Assembly (NCBI RefSeq): GCF_011043775.1
Contig: NZ_JAAKXY010000003.1
Coordinates: forward strand, 434,001 to 498,000
DNA from: Natronolimnobius sp. AArcel1
GTDB taxonomy: Archaea > Halobacteriota > Halobacteria > Halobacteriales > Natrialbaceae
Direction: 5' to 3'
DNA: 64,000 bases
The notes below the pieces were generated by a model. The model made no database searches. It was not told the origin of the DNA and saw only the letters and a program-made list of their open reading frames with translations. The first letter of the stretch is position 1; each line of letters starts with the position of its first letter. The translations under genes were made by a program, and so were the position numbers. This document shows positions 32,977 through 41,202 of the stretch, piece after piece.

Positions 32977-34467
32977 ATGAAGACGCCACGAAGGGACACT
33001 ATCACCATAAGGGCTTCTCGAGGACAATCCACGCTCCTCGGGATGGTCCTGTTGATTGGGATGGTCGCAGTAGGCAGTCTTGGGCTATTGCTTGTTGCGA
33101 CCGACGCAATGGCTGGCATAGAACAACAATCAGAAAATGACCGCACTGAACAGGCCTTCGTTGAATTGAGCCAGCAACTGACCTCAGCATCGTCAACCAC
33201 AGATGTTTCTCGGTCAATAGATGTTGATGTTGGTGAGAAAGGCGCGGTTGCTATGACCAATACTGGAGAACTCCAAATAGAGGGTGGTGATGTAAATAAA
33301 ACAATACCAATTGGTGCAATCGAATACACAGGTGATGATAGGAGTAAAACGGCATATCAGGCAGGAGGAATTTTCCGAGAAACAGGCAACGAAACACAGG
33401 TTGTCTCTGCACCACCGATTGAGTACGATGCAGAGTCCGAGACACTGTCGTTTCCAATTGTGAAAACACGAGACGAACACAATATCAATTCTGGAGAGTT
33501 CTCAATAGCACATTATGAGACTGACCCACTGCAAGACGCTAGCCTTGTTGAGAACGACACGGTCACTATTACCATTGAGAGTGACTATTACCGGGGTTGG
33601 GAAGCATACTTCGAGCAACAGGGAGGTGCGACGACGATTCAATCTGTCGAGCAGATAGATGACAACAGCGGGAAAATCACAGCAGAGTTTGGCTTCCAGG
33701 AGGTGTCAGATGCGTTCAAAACCGGTGCGATCTACGCAACAGATATTAGCGGAAATTACCAGATGGATGAAGAGATGACAAAAAAGAAGGCCTATCCAGA
33801 ACTCGATAGCGAGGTTGAGACATACGTCAATGAAACCAGTTCTAATACAGATGTGATCGATCTGGGGACAGTAACTGACCACAAGACGCTCGACGATGGG
33901 ATTTACATCGCTGATGAGATAGAAGGCTCCGGCGATCTCGAGTTTGATCTAACGCACGGAAATGCAACCCTCGTCGTTGATGGAAATCTCACTGTCGATG
34001 GTAGTTCGATCACGGTAACTGAGTATGAAGAGGGGAACGATTTGAGTATCTATCTGACCGGTGATTACGATGCTCGCAATGGTGGCGACGTTTGTGTTGC
34101 GGATGAATACTCCTGTGCAGAAAATGAAGATGGTACTGTGATTCAATTAGTCGCCACCTCAGAATCCCAAGTAGAGATTGGGCCTGGTGGAAACTCTCGA
34201 TTTGAAGGCGTGATTTACGCGGGCGGGACTGAATCAGAGTGGGACAGTTGTGGCTCGCAAATTTGTATCCACTCAAATCCGAATTTGTACGGTTCGGTTG
34301 TTGCTTCTTCTGTCTATGTACAAGGTGGTGCTGGGAGTATCGACTTCGAATACGATCCCAAACTAGAGAATGCAGACCTCTCAATCTATCCAGACCCCGA
34401 TGCCCTACCGCCCCAGCTCACGTATCTCAACGTCGCAGAATATCAGATAGACATTTCCGAGAACTAA
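32977..34467 (+). CDS. Secreted pilin-like protein (DUF7289-type) with beta-helix-like tail
   Basis: 496 residues. After the basic leader, RGQSTLLGMVLLIGMVAVGSL forms the pilin-type helix. It is followed by QSENDRTEQAFVELSQQLTS, typical of the family, and by PIGAIEYTGDDRSKTAYQAG, which parallels the upstream protein. From about residue 290 it carries a repetitive beta region (LDDGIYIADEIEGSGDLEFD, NATLVVDGNLTVDGSSITV, RFEGVIYAGG) resembling polymer-forming adhesin-like domains. Paired cysteines DVCVADEYSC and DSCGSQICIH may form disulfides outside the cell. It pairs with the upstream gene as one module. Confidence 0.78.
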   Translation: MKTPRRDTITIRASRGQSTLLGMVLLIGMVAVGSLGLLLVATDAMAGIEQQSENDRTEQAFVELSQQLTSASSTTDVSRSIDVDVGEKGAVAMTNTGELQIEGGDVNKTIPIGAIEYTGDDRSKTAYQAGGIFRETGNETQVVSAPPIEYDAESETLSFPIVKTRDEHNINSGEFSIAHYETDPLQDASLVENDTVTITIESDYYRGWEAYFEQQGGATTIQSVEQIDDNSGKITAEFGFQEVSDAFKTGAIYATDISGNYQMDEEMTKKKAYPELDSEVETYVNETSSNTDVIDLGTVTDHKTLDDGIYIADEIEGSGDLEFDLTHGNATLVVDGNLTVDGSSITVTEYEEGNDLSIYLTGDYDARNGGDVCVADEYSCAENEDGTVIQLVATSESQVEIGPGGNSRFEGVIYAGGTESEWDSCGSQICIHSNPNLYGSVVASSVYVQGGAGSIDFEYDPKLENADLSIYPDPDALPPQLTYLNVAEYQIDISEN

Positions 34468-34517
34468 CGGTCGAAAAACGAATCCATACACTACAGTCGA
34501 AGACCGTTCACACGCTG

Positions 34518-35153
34518 TTATATTGTGTCTTCGACCGTCGCCTTCACGTCTTCCCAGACCTCATCGGGAACTTGCTCACCGTCGACACGCTCGAGCAGTC
34601 CCGCTTCCTCGTAGTGGTCGATGACTGGCTCCGTGTTCTCCTGATACACGCTGAGTCGCTCTTTGACGGTTTCTTCGGTGTCGTCTTCGCGCTGCTCGAG
34701 GCGCTCCTCGATTTCAGGATCTTCTGGTGGGTTGTACTCGACGTGGTAGATGTCGCCAGTTTCGGGGTCCAGACGGCGGCCAGTCAGGCGATGGACGAGT
34801 TCGTCTTCACTGACGTCGAGCATGAGTACGAGATCGAGATCGGTCATGTCCTCGAGTTCTTCGGCCTGCTCTTGATTGCGCGGGTAGCCGTCGAGGACGA
34901 ACCCATCAGCTTGTGAGAGTGCTTCGTCGACGATGGCGTTGACGACCTCGTCAGGGACGAGTTCGCCCTGATCCATGTATTCGCCGGGCGTGTCGTACTC
35001 GGTGTCCATCTCGGAGATGTCCATCTCCTTGTTCGATCGCAATGCGTCGCCGGTCGTGATGTGATCGATGTCGAATTCCTCAGTGATCTTTGCGCTCTGG
35101 GTTCCCTTCCCTGCCCCGGGAGCACCCATAATCAGTAGTCGTGGCTGTGCCAT
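34518..35153 (-). CDS. adk: Adenylate kinase
   Basis: 211 residues. The P-loop is [15 protein letters not shown] at about 9-23, then [26 protein letters not shown] and [19 protein letters not shown], the LID without zinc cysteines. This is the bacterial-type long Adk found in haloarchaea. It interconverts ATP+AMP and 2 ADP. It is normally placed after secY; here a cox block intervenes. A CTTTATGC box (minus strand, near 35176) may be its promoter. Confidence 0.96.
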   Translation of the reverse strand: MAQPRLLIMGAPGAGKGTQSAKITEEFDIDHITTGDALRSNKEMDISEMDTEYDTPGEYMDQGELVPDEVVNAIVDEALSQADGFVLDGYPRNQEQAEELEDMTDLDLVLMLDVSEDELVHRLTGRRLDPETGDIYHVEYNPPEDPEIEERLEQREDDTEETVKERLSVYQENTEPVIDHYEEAGLLERVDGEQVPDEVWEDVKATVEDTI

Positions 35154-35211
35154 ACCCCGATGTTCGCCACCGTCGCATAAAGGCTTAAAGAAACGGGCGC
35201 AAGGATACTAT

Positions 35212-35613
35212 ATGTCCAGATTCGACGCCACCGAGCCTGCTGATCGGCAAAAACTGTACGTCGACGCCATCACAGCCCACCGCGAACGCGCCAGTGGGTA
35301 CCTCACGCTCGAGGCCGATAGCGACAGTCTCCCAGAGGATAATCTCGAGGGGGGCGTCCCCTGGGTGCAGTTTGGCGATGGAACGCTCAATCTCGACTGC
35401 ACGGACGATGAACTCGATGAACTCAAAGACCTCCTCAGTGAGTTTGCTGCGTTCACAATCGATGCAATCGTCCGTCCTGAGGAACTCGACGGAATCAACG
35501 TTCACATTAGCGCAACCGCCGACCACGAGCGAGTGGCTCAGTTGATCGAAGCGGTGTTCCGTCGTGTCTACGGGCTCCCCGAGGACGGCCGTGTCTGGGT
35601 TACCGAAATCTGA
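35212..35613 (+). CDS. Conserved haloarchaeal protein of unknown function
   Basis: 133 residues from the ATG at 35212, which has CTTAAAG about 30 bases upstream; the longer frame overlaps adk and is rejected. It is acidic, with a helical N-terminus (ADRQKLYVDAITAHRERASG) and an alpha-beta core (VPWVQFGDGTLNLDCTDDEL, VHISATADHERVAQLIEAVF). It is divergent from adk and convergent with the amphi-Trp gene. I do not recognise a function. Confidence 0.72.
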   Translation: MSRFDATEPADRQKLYVDAITAHRERASGYLTLEADSDSLPEDNLEGGVPWVQFGDGTLNLDCTDDELDELKDLLSEFAAFTIDAIVRPEELDGINVHISATADHERVAQLIEAVFRRVYGLPEDGRVWVTEI

Positions 35614-35615
35614 GG

Positions 35616-35906
35616 TTACTCGATCGTCAGTCCGGTATCGCCACTCCCATCACCGTCGTCACCTTCGTCCCACTCGAGTTCGAACTCGATACTCCGTTCG
35701 GCGTCGCCACCGCTACTCGAGGTTTCGCGTTCGGCTTTAATTTCGAACGTTGGGCGCGGTGGTGGCGAGACGGTGACGGAGTCGCCGCCGGCCTCGAGCG
35801 AAATTGGCTCACCAGCCTCGAGGCTGTCGGCAACGGTTCGAAGTGAGGCGGCGATGTCGCTGCGGTCCATTTCCTGTTCGAACTTGAAGAGTACTTCTTC
35901 GGGCAT
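35616..35906 (-). CDS. Amphi-Trp domain-containing protein
   Basis: 96 residues. MPEEVLFKFEQEMDRSDIAA, ASLRTVADSLEAGEPISLEA and then SVTVSPPPRPTFEIKAERE match the short amphi-Trp domain common in haloarchaea. An acidic Gly/Asp tail follows. The biochemical role is unknown. Confidence 0.85.
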   Translation of the reverse strand: MPEEVLFKFEQEMDRSDIAASLRTVADSLEAGEPISLEAGGDSVTVSPPPRPTFEIKAERETSSSGGDAERSIEFELEWDEGDDGDGSGDTGLTIE

Positions 35907-36293
35907 ACGCTGTATATGGGCGTCGCGATATAGTGTCTTGCGCTTACAGTACTCTTTTTTGTCCTTCTCGCGCGCGAGCGGTAAAGATCAACTCAACTGG
36001 GTTAGTAGTGGGCCATATGACGGGCGTTCAAGTATTCGATTGGCCCACAACCGAACAAGTTCGCTCCAGGTTGCGTAATCTGTGCTTGAGTGGCTAACGC
36101 GACTCCCAGCGCACCGATAGAAAAAAGAGGGCAGACTCCTACTCAACGCCCGAGGCATAGACAGCGGGGAATCGAACTGCGGGGACGAAATTGCTGCAGG
36201 GCACTCAATGAGTTGGTCGAACACACGGCCGTTTCCAAATAGATAAGTGCCCCGGGCAACCATCGTCCGACATATAAGCGGCTTTCAATAGAG
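35907..36293. other. Intergenic stretch upstream of the oxidase genes
   Basis: 387 bases without a convincing ORF. It contains the inverted repeat GTGGGCCA (36008-36015) / TGGCCCAC (36041-36048) with a 25-base spacer and, just after, CGAACAAGTTCG at 36052-36063. CATATAAG near 36270 is a TATA-like box for coxB. GTGGGCCA also occurs before the subunit IV gene (near 40121). Confidence 0.55.
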
Positions 36294-37346
36294 GTGAACA
36301 CAATCTACAGTGAAATGATGATCCCGATGGAGGTTCGAACGCGTGTCGATGTGTTCGAGGATATCTTCCTGGTTTTCCTCGCACTCGGTGCACTTGTCGG
36401 CATCGTCGTCGTCGCGTATACGCTCTACAACGCGTATAAGTATCGCGATACTGACGACCGAGCTGCCGGTGAAAACCTACCAACCGTCGGGGAGCTACCG
36501 ACAGGCGGAAAGGGCGGTAAAAAACTATTTCTCTCGTTCGGGCTGAGTGCTATCATTGTCATCTCGCTCGTCGTATGGACGTATGGCATGCTGTTGTACG
36601 TCGAAGACGGGCCAGATATAGACCCCGACGATGCAATAGAGATTGACGTCGAAGGCCAAGCGTTCACGTGGAACTACGAGTACGAAAACGGCCTCGAGCC
36701 CAACCACTTGGTGGTCCCGACTGATACACCAATCTGGCTCGAAGTAACATCTGTCGACGTCTGGCATACCTACGGGATTACTGAGTTACGGGTGAAAGCT
36801 GACTCAATCCCCGGGGAATACGATGAAACCTGGTTCATGGCTGAAGAACCCGGCGAATACGTCGCTGAGTGTTTCGAACTGTGTGGATCTGGCCACTCCG
36901 GCATGGATGGCGATGTTGAAGTCCTCGCAGAGGACGACTACGAGGACTGGCTCGACGAGCAGTTCACGCTCACGATCAACCTCGAGGATGCTGAGGAAGA
37001 GCCGTTCACCGATGGCTTCGACCTCGAGATCGCACACACGGACGACGATGAGTTCGAAGACGATCTGAGCGCCACCTACTCCGAAGAATCCGACGAGTTC
37101 GAGAACGGAACGCTCGAAATCACGGAATTCCGCCAGGGTGGCGACTACGATGTCGTCATCACGCCTGAAGACGATGACCTCGAAGCGGTCGAGGATACGA
37201 TTGGCTTCACCAGCGCAACGGACGAGACCTACACGCTTGAGGACCCGGACGCTGATGAGGAAGAAGCGGATGACGATGAGGAGAATGACGAAGACGATGA
37301 GGAAACGGACGAAGAATCGGATACAGAGGAGGGTGACGACGAATGA
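36294..37346 (+). CDS. coxB: Cytochrome c oxidase subunit II with acidic C-terminal extension
   Basis: 350 residues from a GTG; ATGs at 36315, 36318 and 36327 are alternatives. Two TM helices (FLVFLALGALVGIVVVAYTL and FLSFGLSAIIVISLVVWTYG) precede the cupredoxin domain. CuA ligands are complete: His in VDVWHTYG and CFELCGSGHSGMDG. After about residue 215 an unusual second beta domain (FTLTINLEDAEEEPF, FDLEIAHTDDDEF, FRQGGDYDVVIT) and a poly-acidic tail follow. The stop overlaps the coxAC start (ATGA). Confidence 0.93.
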   Translation: MNTIYSEMMIPMEVRTRVDVFEDIFLVFLALGALVGIVVVAYTLYNAYKYRDTDDRAAGENLPTVGELPTGGKGGKKLFLSFGLSAIIVISLVVWTYGMLLYVEDGPDIDPDDAIEIDVEGQAFTWNYEYENGLEPNHLVVPTDTPIWLEVTSVDVWHTYGITELRVKADSIPGEYDETWFMAEEPGEYVAECFELCGSGHSGMDGDVEVLAEDDYEDWLDEQFTLTINLEDAEEEPFTDGFDLEIAHTDDDEFEDDLSATYSEESDEFENGTLEITEFRQGGDYDVVITPEDDDLEAVEDTIGFTSATDETYTLEDPDADEEEADDDEENDEDDEETDEESDTEEGDDE

Positions 37347-39841
37347 GTGACCTTCCACCACAAACAACCATCAAGCGGTGGCTGGTAACGACCAACCACA
37401 AGGACGTCGGGATCCTGTATATCATAACAGCGCTTTTCTTCCTGCTGTTTGGGGGGGTAATGGCGCTGTTGTTCCGCGTCCACCTCTGGGAGCCAGGCGG
37501 GACCGGGCTTCTGACTGGGAACCAGTTTAATCAGGCAGTCACAGCACACGGGCTGTTGATGGTCTTTTGGTTCCTTTCACCGATCGCAACCGGCTTTGCG
37601 AACTATCTCGTGCCGCTGCAAATCGGCGCGAAAGACCTCGCGTTCCCACGACTGAACGCGCTGAGTTACTGGTTCTACCTGTTCTCGGGGATTCTCCTCG
37701 CAATTTCGTTCTTCCAGGGTGGAACGTACAGCGGTGGCTGGACACTGTATGCCCCGCTAAACGTCCCAACATACACGCCCGCGATGGAAGCAACGGCAGG
37801 TGGCACCGCAACAGTGCTTGCGTTGGTTCTGTTTGTCTTCTCGATCACCGTCGGGACGGTGAACTTCCTCGTGACAATTCACCGCTCGCGCGCTGAGGGC
37901 CTCGGCCTCTGGAACATGCCGATGTTCACGTGGTCGTGGCTACTGACGGTCTGGATGATGCTGTTTGCGTTCGCAGCACTGCTTGCTGCGTTGCTCTTGC
38001 TCTCTGCAGACCGACTGCTCATTACGCAGTACTTCGCAACCGAACAGGGTTCAGGCCTGCTGTGGGCACACCTGTTCTGGTTCTTCGGCCATCCCGAGGT
38101 GTACATCGTCTTCTTCCCCGCACTGGGGATCATGTTCGAGACGTTCCAGACCTTCTGTGGTCGACGTCTCGTCGGTCGGAAATGGGTCATCATCGCGATG
38201 GTCCTCGTGGCCGTCCAGTCGTTCCTCGTCTGGATGCACCACATGTTCCTGACGACGATCAACCTCGAGATCAAGACGCTGATGATGGCAACGACCATCG
38301 GAATCTCGCTGCCGTTCGACCTGATGGTCTTCGCGCTGATCTACACGATGGTCAAAGGACGCGTCCGATTCACGACGCCGTTCCTGTTCAGCCTCGGTGC
38401 GCTCGTGTTGTTCATCCTCGGCGGCATTACCGGGGTCTTCCTCGGTGCCGTCGTGCTCGACTACGAGTTCCGTGGCACCTACTGGGTCGTCGCACACTTC
38501 CACTACGTGATGGTTTCCGGGGTCACCGCTTTGGTTGGTGGCCTCTACTACTGGTGGCCAAAAATCACCGGGAAGATGTACTCCGAGGCACTCGGGAAAC
38601 TCAACTTCGCCGTCTACTTCATCGGCTTCAATATGTTGTACTTCCCGCTGTTCCTCGCCTGGGAAACCCCACGACGTGTCTTCCACTTCTCGGAAGGCAT
38701 GACACCTTACCATCGGGTCGCGACAGTCGGGGCGTTCATCCTCGGCGCGTCCTTCCTGATTATGTTCTACACGTTCGCAAAGAGTTGGGTCTCCGGCCCC
38801 GACGCGCCGGACAACCCATGGGAGTTCTCCCGCACCGCAGAGTGGGCGATTCCATCCCCACCACCGCTTGACAACTGGTCCGGCCGCCCAAGCTACGCCA
38901 GTGGTCGCCTCGAGTTCGTCGAGGACTCACCGGCCGCAACTGACGGCGGCGTCACACAGGAACACAGCGCAACTGGCGACGAGATTGCACACGGCGACGG
39001 CGAACACGCTGATCACGCCAGTATCTGGCCACTCGGAATTGGCCTTGGGACGTTCGTCCTGTTCCTTGGGCTCTCCGGCATTACGCCGTTCGTCATCGAC
39101 TTCGCTGAACAAGCAGCTGCTGAGACGGGAACCGAAGACTCGCTGCAGAACCTCATCGGTATGTCGACCGAGGCAAACATCATCTACCCGATTCTGACGG
39201 TAGTTGGCCTCATCCTGCTCACATACGTCCTGTTCAAATTCGGCGTTGAAGACTTCAACGCCCCCGAGATGGCAATCGCTGAACGCTGGCCGTTCGAAGG
39301 CGTCGGCAACACGAAATTCGGTGTCTGGGTGTTCCTTGCCTCTGACATCGTCGTCTTCGGTGCCGTAATCGGAGCATTCGTCTTCATGCGGATCCACATG
39401 GGCTGGGGCAACTGGTCGCTCGAGACGATCCAGTGGGCCGGCCTGCTGAACACGTACGTCCTGTTGACCTCGAGTTTCACGGTCATCTTGGCGCTGGTGT
39501 TCGCCGAACGCAAGAACAAGAAAGGCCTGCTCGCGACAATGGGTGCAACGTTGTTGCTCGCAACGACGTTCATGGGCGTCAAAACCTATGAGTACACCTC
39601 GAAATTCGCTGAGGGGCAGTACTGGTGGTACGGCCTCGAGTACTCGATCTACTACGTCACGACGGGACTGCACGCACTGCACGTCCTCCTCGGAATGGCC
39701 ATCGCGATCTTCATGATCTACCGGATCCTGAGCATCGATGCCTACCTCGAGGACCACCGCCCAGTGGAGTTCTTCGGACTCTACTGGCACTTCGTCGACA
39801 TCGTGTGGGTCTTCCTGTTCCCACTGTTCTACCTGTTCTAG
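37343..39841 (+). CDS. coxAC: Cytochrome c oxidase subunit I-III fusion
   Basis: 832 residues. Subunit I occupies roughly 1-560. The heme a ligand His is in QAVTAHGLLMVFW. The HPEVYIVFFPALG loop carries the CuB His and cross-linked Tyr. WMHHMF gives the other CuB His residues and VVAHFHYVMVSG the heme ligands. A short linker with His/Asp residues leads to subunit III (from about 650, FGVWVFLASDIVVFGAV to WHFVDIVWVFLFPLFYL). The fusion is known in haloarchaea. It reduces oxygen and pumps protons. Confidence 0.96.
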   Translation: MSDLPPQTTIKRWLVTTNHKDVGILYIITALFFLLFGGVMALLFRVHLWEPGGTGLLTGNQFNQAVTAHGLLMVFWFLSPIATGFANYLVPLQIGAKDLAFPRLNALSYWFYLFSGILLAISFFQGGTYSGGWTLYAPLNVPTYTPAMEATAGGTATVLALVLFVFSITVGTVNFLVTIHRSRAEGLGLWNMPMFTWSWLLTVWMMLFAFAALLAALLLLSADRLLITQYFATEQGSGLLWAHLFWFFGHPEVYIVFFPALGIMFETFQTFCGRRLVGRKWVIIAMVLVAVQSFLVWMHHMFLTTINLEIKTLMMATTIGISLPFDLMVFALIYTMVKGRVRFTTPFLFSLGALVLFILGGITGVFLGAVVLDYEFRGTYWVVAHFHYVMVSGVTALVGGLYYWWPKITGKMYSEALGKLNFAVYFIGFNMLYFPLFLAWETPRRVFHFSEGMTPYHRVATVGAFILGASFLIMFYTFAKSWVSGPDAPDNPWEFSRTAEWAIPSPPPLDNWSGRPSYASGRLEFVEDSPAATDGGVTQEHSATGDEIAHGDGEHADHASIWPLGIGLGTFVLFLGLSGITPFVIDFAEQAAAETGTEDSLQNLIGMSTEANIIYPILTVVGLILLTYVLFKFGVEDFNAPEMAIAERWPFEGVGNTKFGVWVFLASDIVVFGAVIGAFVFMRIHMGWGNWSLETIQWAGLLNTYVLLTSSFTVILALVFAERKNKKGLLATMGATLLLATTFMGVKTYEYTSKFAEGQYWWYGLEYSIYYVTTGLHALHVLLGMAIAIFMIYRILSIDAYLEDHRPVEFFGLYWHFVDIVWVFLFPLFYLF

Positions 39842-40143
39842 CGACTCGGAATCGCGTTTTTGTTTTTTCACAGCCCCAAACAGTGAGCAACGGCGTTCAC
39901 CGTTTCGAGCAAAGTAACAGTCATCTCAACCAGATACGATTCCAACCGAGAACACTCGAGCGCGCCTATCACGCACATGCGATTGCTTGGTCAAAGCCAA
40001 GCAGTGAGCCCCATGTCGACAGCTACGTTCGGGCAGTGTGGGGCCATAAATAAACAGTGAGCCACGCTCGAAAACGCGACTATTGTGACCGCGAGCGGAG
40101 ACATGAGGAAGGTATAAGTGGGCCACACCCACATAGAATAGCA
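39842..40143. other. Intergenic stretch between coxAC and the subunit IV gene
   Basis: 302 bases. GCTTGG-tcaaag-CCAAGC at 39985-40002 is a perfect small hairpin that may end the coxBAC transcript. GGTATAAGTGGGCCAC at about 40113 combines a TATA-like box with the GTGGGCCA motif also seen upstream of coxB. No ORF of note. Confidence 0.5.
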
Positions 40144-40410
40144 ATGGCTGACATTCGAACATACACCCTGATCTATGTGGCATTGCTGGTGTTGGGGACA
40201 GGGAAGTTCGTCTTCTTCTCGTTCCCCGACGTCTTCTCTTACTGGATGGCATTTGCTGGGACAATCGTCCTCGCGATAATCAAGACCTTGCTGATCGCTG
40301 CGTACTTCCAGCACCTGATCGAAGAGCCACGAGCAATTACGTACATGGTGAGCGTTGCCGTGTTCATGGTCCTGTTGCTAACGATCGCCGCAGGCTATTC
40401 GATCCAGTAA
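40144..40410 (+). CDS. Cytochrome c oxidase subunit IV family protein
   Basis: 88 residues with three TM helices (TLIYVALLVLGTGKFVFF, WMAFAGTIVLAIIKTLLIAA and MVSVAVFMVLLLTIAAGY). The central IIKTLLIAAYFQHL is the family hallmark. It belongs to the oxidase encoded by the two preceding genes but has its own promoter. Confidence 0.9.
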   Translation: MADIRTYTLIYVALLVLGTGKFVFFSFPDVFSYWMAFAGTIVLAIIKTLLIAAYFQHLIEEPRAITYMVSVAVFMVLLLTIAAGYSIQ

Positions 40411-40596
40411 GCTCGAGTCTCCGTCGAGACGAACGAACCCCTGTTTTCGAACCGATCACAACTGTCGACGATTTAAACGCCAGTATCACGGCGACGAGCT
40501 GAGAGTATGGTCGATAGGTCGTAAGTCGTGTACCGACGCTTCTACTGGCCATTTAGACAGCGTATCGCCGTTACTTCACACTGCAACTACCCGTCT

Positions 40597-40820
40597 ATGC
40601 AGTGTACCAACTGCAACACGCCACTCGAGGATGAACCGATCGCCTATACTATTGAGACACACACAAAGTCAACGGCATCAAGGTCGCGTTCGAAGAGCAC
40701 GAACAGCGACTGTGTAGCCAACAGTGTGTCGATCAGGTAGGATTGGATTTTATGCTCACGGTCACTGCCCTCGAGATTGCAGCATCACACAACACAGAGA
40801 CATCCGCGAGAACGACGTGA
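40597..40820 (+). pseudogene. Frameshifted small zinc-binding protein gene
   Basis: The frame from the ATG reads MQCTNCNTPLEDEPIAYTIE and then becomes low-complexity Ser/Arg. In another frame the text continues VNGIKVAFEEHEQRLCSQQC and VDQVGLDFM, ending at 40820. Joined, the two give a coherent CxxC...CxxxC protein of about 70 residues, so a frameshift near 40656-40665 (around ACACACACAAAG) is likely. It may be a real mutation or a sequencing error in the CA repeat. Confidence 0.6.
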
Positions 40821-41202
40821 GAGTGTGCTGTAACCGACAGAGCAGATTCTACACTGGTTGAACGAGATACGATAGTAGAGTAGGTGTGACGGAGACGAGA
40901 GGCCGGACGCTGCACTCAACATGAGAGCCACAGCAGTACAGACGAGTCGGTGGAGACGAAACGCGTCTGTACGAACAGTGTCCACACACTCTTGTGAATC
41001 ACTAAGCCACGAATTATAGTAGCCACTGCAAGTCAGTGCACACCCAATCACATGACGGCTACGCGATTGGTGTGTGAACAGTTTCAGTTGTTACTATAGC
41101 ATCACTACTCGAGTATAGATAAGCAGGAATGGCTCTACAAGGCGCTGTGAGTGCGTAAGAAGACGTCGACGACGCCAGTTTAGGCAGGTTGTGACCGGAT
41201 GG
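40821..41202. other. Gene-free stretch holding a miniature element
   Basis: 382 bases between the broken zinc gene and the end of secY. The only structure seen is the 84-base inverted-repeat element at 41015-41098; the rest has no coding character. Confidence 0.6.
41015..41098. repeat. MITE-like element, short copy
   Basis: Starts TATAGTAGCCACTGCAAG and ends CAGTTTCAGTTGTTACTATA; the two ends are imperfect inverted repeats of about 35 bases containing CACACCCAATC / GATTGGTGTGTG. Only about 14 bases lie between them. Both ends match the longer copy at 62318-62531. No transposase is encoded, and no clear target duplication is visible. Confidence 0.8.

Noticed and set aside
36052-36063. CGAACAAGTTCG as a NarO site
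   Set aside because: The NarO motif as I know it has a four-base spacer between CGAAC and GTTCG; here it is two bases. Only kept as a dyad.
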